In this document: positions 1 to 7,515 of the stretch, in pieces | Numbering within the stretch: position 1 is the stretch's first letter | Layout: each line of letters starts with the position of its first letter | Assembly (NCBI GenBank): GCA_030263275.1 | Contig: SZOR01000026.1 | Coordinates: 1-40,744, forward strand | Length of the DNA stretch: 40,744 nt | Direction: 5' to 3' | Origin: DSNY01 sp016861185 | Lineage (GTDB): Bacteria; Pseudomonadota; Gammaproteobacteria; Burkholderiales; Burkholderiaceae_F | Program-made: the position numbers and the translations under genes | The notes under the pieces: model-generated | The model's database searches: none | Told to the model about the DNA's origin: nothing | Seen by the model: the letters and a program-made list of their open reading frames with translations, nothing else

Positions 1-1
1 A

Positions 2-442
2 TCAGGCAGCCGCGGTCGGCTGCAGGCGGGAAACGAGATCGGCGGGCAGGCGCGCCGGCGCGCCGCGCCGCGTGTCGACGCACGCGACCTTGACCGTCGC
101 CTGCGCGAGAAGTTCGTCGCCGCGCCGCGCCCGCTGCCCGAACACGAGGTAGCTGCGCGCCAGTTCGGCGATGCGCGCTTCGATCGTCAGCATGTCGTCG
201 AGCCGCGCCGGCCGCAGGTAGTCGATCGCGAGCTGCGCGACGACGAACTGCAGCCCGTGCTCGGCGGCCAGCTCGCGCTGCGCGAACCCGAGCGCGCGCA
301 GCCACTCGGTGCGGCAGCGCTCGAAGAAGCGGAGGAAGTTCGCGTAGTAGACGATGCCGCCGGCATCGGTGTCCTCGTAGTACACGCGCACCGGCCAGCG
401 GAAGGTCGCGACGGAAACTTCGGGACGGACGGTCGTCGACAC
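2..442 (-). CDS. ybgC: YbgC-type acyl-CoA thioesterase
   Basis: Hotdog-fold 4-hydroxybenzoyl-CoA thioesterase family protein of 146 residues, the usual YbgC size. The family hydrolyses acyl-CoA thioesters in the cytoplasm, and YbgC is commonly encoded at the head of the tol-pal cluster. The signature YYEDTDAGGIVYYANFLRF begins near residue 21, with the likely catalytic Asp26 in DTDAGG, followed by the conserved FERCRTEWLR helix. The start chosen is GTG at 442; no in-frame ATG lies close to the domain and no strong ribosome binding site is visible, so the start is the weak point. The stop lies at the window edge (2-4). By the usual order tolQ would follow on this strand outside the window, but that cannot be seen. 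The gene is divergent from the ABC importer, with a repeat-bearing gap of 378 bp between them. Confidence 0.9.
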   Translation of the reverse strand: MSTTVRPEVSVATFRWPVRVYYEDTDAGGIVYYANFLRFFERCRTEWLRALGFAQRELAAEHGLQFVVAQLAIDYLRPARLDDMLTIEARIAELARSYLVFGQRARRGDELLAQATVKVACVDTRRGAPARLPADLVSRLQPTAAA

Positions 443-820
443 GGGCGCGAGTTTATCGCGCAGCCCCTTTGCCGCCGCTCGCGTCCGGACGCTAGCCCGG
501 ATACTTGACGAGGGACGCGGGAAAACGAGCCGCACGGAGCGTGCGGCGAGTTTCGAGCGCAGCGGCCACTGTGCGAGCGAATGCGGGATGTGGATTGCGC
601 GAGAACACGTAGGTTGGGGTGAGCAAAGCGAACCCCAACGCGGTTCGGCACGTTGCGGTGTCGCGGTGAGCAAAGCGAACCCCAACGCGGTTCGGCCCGT
701 TGGGGTTCGGCTCTGCCTCGCCCCAACCCGCGCCGGCCAGCCCGTACAATCCGCGCTTCGCAGAAGGGCGAAGAACAAGGAGACGTGTGCCGCCTCACGA
801 GGGCGGACGCACCGACGACG
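443..820. other. Divergent intergenic region with repeats
   Basis: This is the 378-bp gap between the divergent ybgC and binding-protein genes. It must hold both promoters, but no convincing -35/-10 pair stands out. TTGACG at 505-510 lacks a good -10 at normal spacing. A 7-bp stem hairpin lies at 529-547 (GCCGCAC / GTGCGGC, loop GGAGC). The right half (613-727) is the direct and inverted repeat described separately. No coding region is supported here. Confidence 0.6.
613..727. repeat. REP-like GTTGGGGT palindromic repeat cluster
   Basis: A hairpin is formed by GTTGGGGT (613-620) and ACCCCAAC (632-639) around GAGCAAAGCGA. A 32-bp unit beginning GGTGAGCAAAGCG occurs twice exactly, at 618-649 and 665-696, a 47-bp period. 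A further GTTGGGGT (699-706) faces a CCCCAAC (721-727). Such extragenic palindromes resemble REP elements. The function is unknown. It could fold in the leader of the binding-protein mRNA if transcription starts upstream of it. Confidence 0.75.
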
Positions 821-3073
821 ATGCAGCTTCATCGGATCGGATCGCCGCCGCGGCATTGGCTCGCCGCGGCAGCTGCGCTGGCGCTCGCCGCCTGCAGCGG
901 CGTCACCAACAGCCCGCACCCGAGCGGCGCCGAGCGGACCAACACGCTGTTCGCCGCGTTCACCGAGCGCTCGCCGCGCTATCTCGATCCGACGGCCTCG
1001 TACAGCAACGACGAAACGCCGTTCACGTTTCACGTCTACGAACCGCTGTTCCGCTTCCATTACCTGAAGCGGCCCTACGAACTGGCGCCGCGGACGGCGG
1101 AAGCGGTGCCGAAGCCGCGCTACTTGGACAGGAACGGCCGCGAGCTGCCGGCCGACGCGCCGGGTGAAGCGATCGCCGAAAGCGTCTACGACATCCGGAT
1201 CAAGAAGGGAATCCTGTTCGCGCCGCATCCGGCGTTCGCGAAGGATGCCGCGGGCAGCTACGTCTATCACCGGCTGACGCGCAAGGACACCGCGGACAAG
1301 TACAAGGTCACCGACTTTGCGCTGACCGGCACGCGCGAGCTGACCGCGCACGATTACGTGTACGCGATCCGGCGGCTCGCGACCACGCGCATCAAGTCGC
1401 CGTCGTTCTCGCTGATGAGCGAGTACATCATCGGGCTGAAGGAATACGGCGAACGGATCGAGAAGATCGACAAGGAACTGCGCGCGGGGCTGGCGCCGAC
1501 CGACCGTGACCTGCCTTTCCTCGACTTCCGGCAGTACGACTTCCCCGGCGCGCAGGCGCTCGACGATCACACGCTGCGCATCCGCATCAAGGGCAAGTAC
1601 CCGCAGTTCCGCTACTGGCTCGTGATGCCGTTCTTCGCGCCGGTGCCGTGGGAGGCCGACGCGTTCTACGCGCAACCGGGCATGGCGGAAAAGAACCTGA
1701 CGCTGAACACCTGGCCGGTCGGCACGGGCCCGTTCATGATGACCGTGTACGAGGAGAACCGCCGCCACGTGCTCGAGCGCAATCCGAACTTCCGCGGCGA
1801 ACCGTATCCGTGCGAAGGCGAAGCCGAGGACAAGGCGGCCGGGCTGCTTGCCGATTGCGGCAAGCCGATGCCGTTCATCGATCGCATCGTCTACACGATC
1901 GAGAAGGAGAAGATCCCGCTGAAGGCGAAGTTCCTGCAGGGCTTCTACGACGTGCCGGAGACATATCGCTTCGAATACGGCATCGAGTACGGCATCGACG
2001 TGCGCGACTCGCCCGAGATCGCCAGGATGTTCGAGGAGCGCAAGATCAAGCTGCCGAAGACGATCGACATCTCGAACTGGTACCTCGGCTTCAACTGGCT
2101 CGACCCGGTGGTGGGCAAGGGCAAAACGCCCGATCAGCAGCAGCGCAACCGCAAGCTGCGGCAGGCGCTGTCGATCGCGATCGACTGGGAGGAGTACGTC
2201 AAGATCTTCGAGACGAAGGCGAGCGGCGTGCCGGCGATGAACCCGGTGCCGCCGGGCGTGTTCGGCTGGCGCGGCGGGCCGGAAGGAATCAATCGCGTCG
2301 TCTACGACGTGGTCGACGGCAAGCCGGTGCGCAAGTCGCTCGAAGTCGCCAAGAAGCTGCTCGCCGAAGCGGGCTATCCGGACGGCCGTGACGCCGTGAC
2401 CGGCAAGCCGCTGGTGCTCAACTACGACTACCAGCGCGTGCTCACGCCCGAGTTCAAATCGGAAGTCGACTGGATGGTCAAGCAGTTCGCCAAACTCGGC
2501 GTGCAGCTCGAAGTGCGCGCGACCGACTACAACCGCTTCCAGGACAAGGCCGACAAAGGCTCGCTGCAGATCTTCTTCTGGGGTTGGCTCGCGGACTATC
2601 CGGACGCGGAGAACTTCCTGTTCCTGCTGTACGGGCCGAACTCGAAGGCGCTGACCGGCGGCAACGGCGAAAACGTCGCCAACTACCAGAACGACGAATA
2701 CGACCGGCTGTTCGAGAAGCTGAAGATGCTCGACGACGGCCCCGAGAAGCAGGCGACGATCGACCGCATGGTGCGCATCCTGCAGGAAGACGCGCCGTGG
2801 AGCTTCGGCTACAACCCGTACGCCGCCGGCGCGTATCACCAGTGGTTGAGCAACACGAAACCGACCAACTTGGTGAAGGATCTGCTGCTCTACTATCGGC
2901 TCGATCCCGCGCTGCGCGCACAGAAGATCGCCGAATGGAACAAGCCGATCGTCTGGCCGGTCGTGGCGATCGCGCTCGTGCTGATCGCCGCGATCGTGCC
3001 GGCGTTCGCCGCCTGGCGCCGGCGCGAACGCGAGACGGCGGCGCGCACGCTCGCGGCGCAGGGGGCCGAGTAG
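821..3073 (+). CDS. Oligopeptide ABC transporter substrate-binding lipoprotein
   Basis: SBP_bac_5 (cluster C) solute-binding protein of 750 residues for an Opp/Dpp/Yej-type importer. It would bind oligopeptides or similar ligands in the periplasm and hand them to the two permeases encoded next. The ATG at 821 starts a lipoprotein signal with lipobox LAAC (Cys near residue 26). The mature part contains the family's typical PVGTGPF and LRQALSIAIDWEEYV segments and a conserved FFWGWLADYPDAENFL region. Oddly, the last about 45 residues form a transmembrane segment (WPVVAIALVLIAAIVPAF) followed by WRRRERE, so the protein could be anchored at both ends. It is larger than typical OppA or DppA (about 540). 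The first permease gene follows 3 bp after the stop. The ligand is not shown by the sequence. The reading frame is open further upstream, but through repeat DNA, so the earlier starts are rejected. Confidence 0.9.
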   Translation: MQLHRIGSPPRHWLAAAAALALAACSGVTNSPHPSGAERTNTLFAAFTERSPRYLDPTASYSNDETPFTFHVYEPLFRFHYLKRPYELAPRTAEAVPKPRYLDRNGRELPADAPGEAIAESVYDIRIKKGILFAPHPAFAKDAAGSYVYHRLTRKDTADKYKVTDFALTGTRELTAHDYVYAIRRLATTRIKSPSFSLMSEYIIGLKEYGERIEKIDKELRAGLAPTDRDLPFLDFRQYDFPGAQALDDHTLRIRIKGKYPQFRYWLVMPFFAPVPWEADAFYAQPGMAEKNLTLNTWPVGTGPFMMTVYEENRRHVLERNPNFRGEPYPCEGEAEDKAAGLLADCGKPMPFIDRIVYTIEKEKIPLKAKFLQGFYDVPETYRFEYGIEYGIDVRDSPEIARMFEERKIKLPKTIDISNWYLGFNWLDPVVGKGKTPDQQQRNRKLRQALSIAIDWEEYVKIFETKASGVPAMNPVPPGVFGWRGGPEGINRVVYDVVDGKPVRKSLEVAKKLLAEAGYPDGRDAVTGKPLVLNYDYQRVLTPEFKSEVDWMVKQFAKLGVQLEVRATDYNRFQDKADKGSLQIFFWGWLADYPDAENFLFLLYGPNSKALTGGNGENVANYQNDEYDRLFEKLKMLDDGPEKQATIDRMVRILQEDAPWSFGYNPYAAGAYHQWLSNTKPTNLVKDLLLYYRLDPALRAQKIAEWNKPIVWPVVAIALVLIAAIVPAFAAWRRRERETAARTLAAQGAE

Positions 3074-3076
3074 CCG

Positions 3077-4057
3077 ATGGGCGCCTACATCCTGCGCCGG
3101 CTGGCGTATTCGGTGCTGATCCTCGCCGGCGTCAACCTGCTGACGTTCACCCTGTTTTTCGCGATCAACTCGCCGGACAACATCGCGCGGCTGAACATCG
3201 GCGGCAAGCGCGTGACCGCCGAGGCGATCGAGAAGTGGAAGGTCGAGCGCGGCTACGACAAGCCGTTGTGGTTCAACGCGCAGGCGCAGGGGCTCGACAA
3301 GGTCCGCAAGACGATCTTCTACGACCGCTCATTGCGCCTGTTCACGCTGAACTTCGGTTCGAGCGACAGCGGGCGCGACATCGCGCACGAGATCGGCAAC
3401 CGCATCGGCCCCAGCCTCGCACTGATGCTGCCGATGATCGCACTGACGGTGATCGTCGGCATCGCGTTTTCGCTGCTGCTGGTGTTCTTCCGCACGAGCT
3501 ACCTCGACTTCTGGGGCACCGTGCTGTGCGTGCTGATGATGTCGATCTCCAGCCTCTTCTACATCATCATGGCGCAGTGGTTCTTCGGCAAGATGCTGCG
3601 CGTCGTGCCGATCTCGGGTTTCGGTCCGGGGCTCGATCTGTTCAAGTTCCTGCTGCTGCCGGTCCTGGTCGGCATCGTCTACCAACTCGGCTCCGAAGCG
3701 CGATTGTTCCGCGCGATGCTGCTGGAGGAGATCGGCAAGGACTACGTGCGCACCGCGAGATCGAAGGGGCTGGCGGAATCCGCCGTGCTGTTCCGCCACG
3801 TGCTGCGCAACACCTGGCTGCCGATCCTGACGCACGTCGGCGCGCTGCTGCCGTACGCCTTCCTGGGCTCGCTGGTGTTCGAGTCGTTCTTCGGCATCCC
3901 GGGGCTCGGCAGCTACACGATCGAGGCGATCAACGCGCAGGACTTCGCGATCGTGCACGCGATGGTGTTCCTCGGGTCGCTGCTCTACATCACCGCCTAT
4001 CTGCTGACCGACATCGCGTACACGTGGGTCGATCCGCGTGTGCGGCTCGCGGGGTGA
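3077..4057 (+). CDS. ABC transporter permease, DppB/YejB type
   Basis: Inner-membrane permease of 326 residues and first of two channel subunits. It starts MGAYILRRLAYSVLILAGVN, the normal N-terminus of DppB/OppB/YejB proteins with the first membrane helix. A periplasmic loop (about residues 40-105) follows, then the BPD_transp_1 core with helices around 113-135, 150-172, 185-205, 250-275 and 290-312. The EAA loop that contacts the ATPase is visible as GKDYVRTARSKGLAESAVLFRHVLRN-like sequence near residues 220-245. The gene lies 3 bp after the binding-protein stop and just upstream of the second permease, so the four genes are probably one operon. The family assignment is firm; the substrate (oligopeptide, dipeptide or another peptide-like compound) is open. 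Confidence 0.92.
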   Translation: MGAYILRRLAYSVLILAGVNLLTFTLFFAINSPDNIARLNIGGKRVTAEAIEKWKVERGYDKPLWFNAQAQGLDKVRKTIFYDRSLRLFTLNFGSSDSGRDIAHEIGNRIGPSLALMLPMIALTVIVGIAFSLLLVFFRTSYLDFWGTVLCVLMMSISSLFYIIMAQWFFGKMLRVVPISGFGPGLDLFKFLLLPVLVGIVYQLGSEARLFRAMLLEEIGKDYVRTARSKGLAESAVLFRHVLRNTWLPILTHVGALLPYAFLGSLVFESFFGIPGLGSYTIEAINAQDFAIVHAMVFLGSLLYITAYLLTDIAYTWVDPRVRLAG

Positions 4058-4070
4058 GGAGAGCGCGACC

Positions 4071-5573
4071 GTGCCGAAGTTCGTTTTCATCTGGACCGAT
4101 CTCGCCGTTTGGCTGTTCGCCGCCGCCGCCGCGTTCTACGCGTGGCGCGTGCGCGGCAATGCGAACCTGCGCGCGACCTGGCGTCACGTCGCGCACGATG
4201 CGCCGGCGATGTGCTCCGGCGTCGTGCTGCTCGCCTTCATCGCGGTGGCACTGCTCGATTCAATCCATTACCGGCCGCTGCTGCCGCCGGCGCCAGGCGC
4301 GGCCGCCGACGCCGCGCCGGCGTACGCAACGCGCACGTACTCGGTGCTCGACGGGCTGCTCGCGCACGCGATCGAGTCGCGCGAGCGCACCTACTCCGCG
4401 CCGCTTGCCTACCGCTCGTTCCAGAAGGAAACGTTGATCGTCGATGGCAAGGAAACGCGCGAGTTTCCGCGCCTGGCTTTCGGCGGCGCGCATCTGAAGG
4501 ACCCGGCGCGCGAGTGGGTGCCGGATCTCGTCGCGAAGTCGGTGCAAGGCGTGGTCGGCGGAGCGCTCGTTGCCGTTGCGCTGGCCGCGCTGCTCGCGGC
4601 GCTGCGTGCGCGCAGCCGCGGCCAGACATGGGCGGCGTCGTGGCAGGAGATCGCGCGCGGACACACCGACGTGCCTTGGCGCGCGATCCTGCTCACGCTC
4701 GCGCTGCTGTCGCTTTTCATCGGCTGGATCGCGGCGCTGTGGCCCTGGTATCACCCGTTCGGCACCGACCGCACCGGCAACGATGTGCTGTTCCAGGCGC
4801 TGAAGAGCATCCGCACTGCGGTCGTGATCGGCACCTTGTCGACCGTGGCCACCCTGCCGCTTGCGATCGCGCTCGGCATCCTGGCCGGCTACTTCAAGGG
4901 CTGGGTCGACGACGCGATCCAGTACTTCTACACGGTGCTGTCGTCGATTCCGCCGGTGCTGCTGATCGCCGCGCTGGTGCTGCTGATCCAGGTGTGGATC
5001 GACAAGAATCCGCAGTGGTTCGAGACGGGGCTGGAGCGCGCCGAGTTTCGCCTGTTCCTGCTGTGCCTGATCCTCGGCGTGACGGGCTGGGCCACGCTGT
5101 GCCGGCTGCTGCGCGCGGAGACGCTGAAGATCGTCGAGCTCGACTACGTGCAGGCCGCGCGTGCCTTCGGCGTGTCCAACCTGCGCATCATGGCGCGCCA
5201 CGTTCTGCCGAACGTGATGCACCTGGTGCTGATCGTCGTCGTGCTCGACTTCTCCGCGCTGGTGTTGTACGAAGCGGTGCTGTCGTACGTCGGCGTCGGC
5301 GTGGATCCCACTTCGTCGAGCTTCGGCTCGATGATCAACCTCGCGCGTTCCGAGATGGCGCGCGACCCGGGCGTGTGGTGGAACCTGGCGTCGGCCTTCG
5401 TCTTCATGCTCGCGCTGGTGCTGGCCGCGAACCTCTTTGCCGACGCCGTGCGCGAGGCCTTCGATCCGCGCGCGCGTGTGTTCCGGCCGAAGCGGTGGCG
5501 GCCGGCGTTGGCGCGCGCGCGCGTGCAGATCGCACAGCCGGCCGCGGGTACTCAACCGGCACGGGCGGGTTGA
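4071..5573 (+). CDS. ABC transporter permease, DppC/YejE type, long N-terminus
   Basis: Second permease, 500 residues from the GTG at 4071. A ribosome binding site GAGGAGAG lies at 4056-4063. An in-frame ATG at 4038 would overlap the previous gene by 20 bp and has no such site. The C-terminal half is the BPD_transp_1 core: GTDRTGNDVLFQALKSIRTA, which is the family's usual GTDxxGRD-like entry motif, several helices, and the EAA loop ELDYVQAARAFGVSNLRIMARH near residues 358-380. The N-terminal about 215 residues are longer than in typical DppC/YejE proteins. They contain two helices (about 7-25 and 46-65), a likely periplasmic segment, and two more helices. The binding-protein and ATPase partners flank it. 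The role of the added region is unknown. Confidence 0.9.
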   Translation: MPKFVFIWTDLAVWLFAAAAAFYAWRVRGNANLRATWRHVAHDAPAMCSGVVLLAFIAVALLDSIHYRPLLPPAPGAAADAAPAYATRTYSVLDGLLAHAIESRERTYSAPLAYRSFQKETLIVDGKETREFPRLAFGGAHLKDPAREWVPDLVAKSVQGVVGGALVAVALAALLAALRARSRGQTWAASWQEIARGHTDVPWRAILLTLALLSLFIGWIAALWPWYHPFGTDRTGNDVLFQALKSIRTAVVIGTLSTVATLPLAIALGILAGYFKGWVDDAIQYFYTVLSSIPPVLLIAALVLLIQVWIDKNPQWFETGLERAEFRLFLLCLILGVTGWATLCRLLRAETLKIVELDYVQAARAFGVSNLRIMARHVLPNVMHLVLIVVVLDFSALVLYEAVLSYVGVGVDPTSSSFGSMINLARSEMARDPGVWWNLASAFVFMLALVLAANLFADAVREAFDPRARVFRPKRWRPALARARVQIAQPAAGTQPARAG

Positions 5574-5574
5574 C

Positions 5575-7470
5575 ATGCTGCGGGTCCAGGACCTCCACAC
5601 TGTCCTCGAAACCGACAGCGGCCTCGTCCGCGCGGTCGAGGCCGTCACGCTGACGATCGAACGCGGCGAGACTTTCGCGCTGGTCGGCGAGTCGGGCTGC
5701 GGCAAGTCGATGACCGCGCTGTCGATCCTGCGGCTGCTGCCCGACAACGGCCGCGTGGAACGGGGCGCCGTGCGGCTGCGCGCAGGCGGCCGCGAGATCG
5801 ACCTCGTGCAGTTGCCTGAGTCGCGTATGCGCGACGTGCGCGGCCGGCGCGTGAGCATCATCTTCCAGGAGCCTTCGACGAGCCTGAATCCGGTGATGCC
5901 GGTAGGCGAGCAGATCGTTGAAGTGATCGAGCGCCACACACCGCTGAAGGGCGAAGCCGCACGCACCAAGGCGATCGAATGGCTGCAGCGCGTCGGTCTG
6001 CCTGAGCCCGAGCGGCGCATCGACGACTATCCGTTCCAGCTTTCGGGCGGGCAGAAACAGCGCGTGATGATCGCGATCGCGCTCGCCGCCGAGCCGGACG
6101 TCGTGATTGCCGACGAGCCGACTACCGCGCTCGACGTGACGATCCAGAAGCAGATCCTGGATCTCCTGCAGGAACTGCAGCGCCAGCAGGGCATGGCGCT
6201 GCTGCTGATCACGCACGACCTGGGCATCGTCGCGACGATGGCGCACCGCATCGCCTTGATGTACGCGGGCGAAGTGGTCGAAGTCGCCGAGACGCGCGAG
6301 TTCTTCGCCCGGCCGCTGCATCCGTACGCGCAGTTGCTGCTCGCCGCGCTGCCGGACACCGCCAAGCGCGGCCAGCCGCTCGCCGCGATTCCCGGCACCG
6401 TGCCGCGTCTCGATCAGGCGTTCGCCGGTTGCCGCTTCGTCGAGCGCTGTCCGCAGGCGATGGCGGCGTGCAAGGTCACACCGCCCGGCTTGTACACGCC
6501 CGTCGATGGCCACGGCGTGCGCTGCCTGCTGTACGACGCAACTCCCCCCTTTGAAAAAGGGGGGCCTGGGGGGATTTCCTCGTCCGCCACCGCCGAACAA
6601 ATTCCCCCTGCCCCCCATTATGAAAGGGGGGTGGATTTCACTGATCGACGGAGAGCGGAGCCGCCGCCACTGCTCGACGTCCGCGACTACAAGGTCTACT
6701 TCCCGGTCCGCCGCGGCCTGCTCAAGCGCGTGGTCGGCTACGTCAAAGCGGTGGACGGCATCTCGTTTTCGCTCGCCGCCGGCCGCACGCTGGCCTTGGT
6801 CGGCGAGTCGGGTTGCGGCAAGACAACCACCGGCAAAGCATTGCTGCAGCTACTGCGCGGCGCGGTGCGCATCGAAGGGCAGGCGCTGCTCGAAGGCCGG
6901 CTGCTCGACGCGCTGGAAGGCGACGCGCTGCGCGAGGCGCGGCGCAAGGCGCAGATCATCTTCCAGGATCCGTTCGCGTCGCTGAATCCGCGCATGAGGG
7001 TGGCGGAGATCCTGGAAGAGGGCGTGGCTTCGCTGCGCCCCGAAATCTCGGCCGACGAACGGCGGCAGCGCGCCGCGGCGCTGCTCGAGAAGGTCGGCCT
7101 GCGGCCGGAGTCGATGAACCGCTTCCCGCACGAGTTCTCCGGCGGCCAGCGGCAGAGGATCGCGATCGCCCGCGCGCTGGCGGTCGAACCGAAGCTGATC
7201 GTCTGCGACGAACCGACCTCCGCGCTCGACGTCTCGGTGCAGGCGCAGATCCTGAACCTGCTCGCGCAACTGCAGCGCGAGCTTGGCGTCGCTTACCTCT
7301 TCATCACGCACAACTTCGGCGTCGTCGAATACCTCGCGCACGACATCGCCGTGATGCGGGCCGGGAAGATCGTCGAGGCGGGTGCGGCCGAGCAGGTGCT
7401 GGAACGGCCGCGACACGAGTACACGAAAGCGTTGCTGGCGGCGGTGCCGCGGCTGAAGCGAGCGGCGTGA
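5575..7470 (+). CDS. Fused double ABC ATPase (YejF/DppDF type) with repeat-derived linker
   Basis: Cytoplasmic ATPase of 631 residues that powers the importer, with two complete nucleotide-binding domains in one chain as in YejF. Domain 1 has Walker A GESGCGKS (38-45), signature LSGGQKQR, Walker B VVIADEPTTALD and the oligopeptide-type C-terminal Cys motif CRFVERCPQA. Domain 2 has Walker A GESGCGKTTTGK, signature FSGGQRQR and IVCDEPTSALD. Both sites look catalytically intact. The ATG at 5575 lies 1 bp after the previous stop. The DNA for the linker (about residues 323-354) is a pair of inverted palindromic repeats, read as PPFEKGGPGG and, after a few residues, IPPAPHYERG. The frame is preserved through both. 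The gene ends the operon and is convergent with the S9 peptidase gene. Confidence 0.93.
   Translation: MLRVQDLHTVLETDSGLVRAVEAVTLTIERGETFALVGESGCGKSMTALSILRLLPDNGRVERGAVRLRAGGREIDLVQLPESRMRDVRGRRVSIIFQEPSTSLNPVMPVGEQIVEVIERHTPLKGEAARTKAIEWLQRVGLPEPERRIDDYPFQLSGGQKQRVMIAIALAAEPDVVIADEPTTALDVTIQKQILDLLQELQRQQGMALLLITHDLGIVATMAHRIALMYAGEVVEVAETREFFARPLHPYAQLLLAALPDTAKRGQPLAAIPGTVPRLDQAFAGCRFVERCPQAMAACKVTPPGLYTPVDGHGVRCLLYDATPPFEKGGPGGISSSATAEQIPPAPHYERGVDFTDRRRAEPPPLLDVRDYKVYFPVRRGLLKRVVGYVKAVDGISFSLAAGRTLALVGESGCGKTTTGKALLQLLRGAVRIEGQALLEGRLLDALEGDALREARRKAQIIFQDPFASLNPRMRVAEILEEGVASLRPEISADERRQRAAALLEKVGLRPESMNRFPHEFSGGQRQRIAIARALAVEPKLIVCDEPTSALDVSVQAQILNLLAQLQRELGVAYLFITHNFGVVEYLAHDIAVMRAGKIVEAGAAEQVLERPRHEYTKALLAAVPRLKRAA
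6541..6638. repeat. Inverted pair of CCCCCTTT palindromic repeats inside a CDS
   Basis: Two related copies face each other: 6543-6578 (CCCCCCTTT ... AAAGGGGGG, then CCTGGGGGGATTT) and 6598-6638 (AAATTCCCCCTGCCCCCC ... AAAGGGGGG). The reverse complement of the first aligns with the second with only small differences. Each copy is itself palindromic. The pair is in frame within the fused ATPase gene and encodes its linker. Repeats of this form are normally extragenic. Confidence 0.8.
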
Positions 7471-7515
7471 CTTGAAGCTCACCGCCGAGGACCTGCGGCC
7501 GGCGGCGAGTCGGGG

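Noticed and set aside
565..571. GCCACTG resembling a B12 box of a cobalamin riboswitch
   Set aside because: The other conserved riboswitch parts are absent, and the downstream gene is a peptide-type importer.
443..2839. Long minus-strand open frame continuing upstream of ybgC, opposite the binding-protein gene
   Set aside because: It is rich in Arg, Val and His, with no recognisable domain, and lies antisense to a clear gene. This is typical of high-GC codon bias.
4260..6618. Long minus-strand open frames opposite the permease and ATPase genes
   Set aside because: They are shadow frames of the importer genes with low-complexity composition and no family match.
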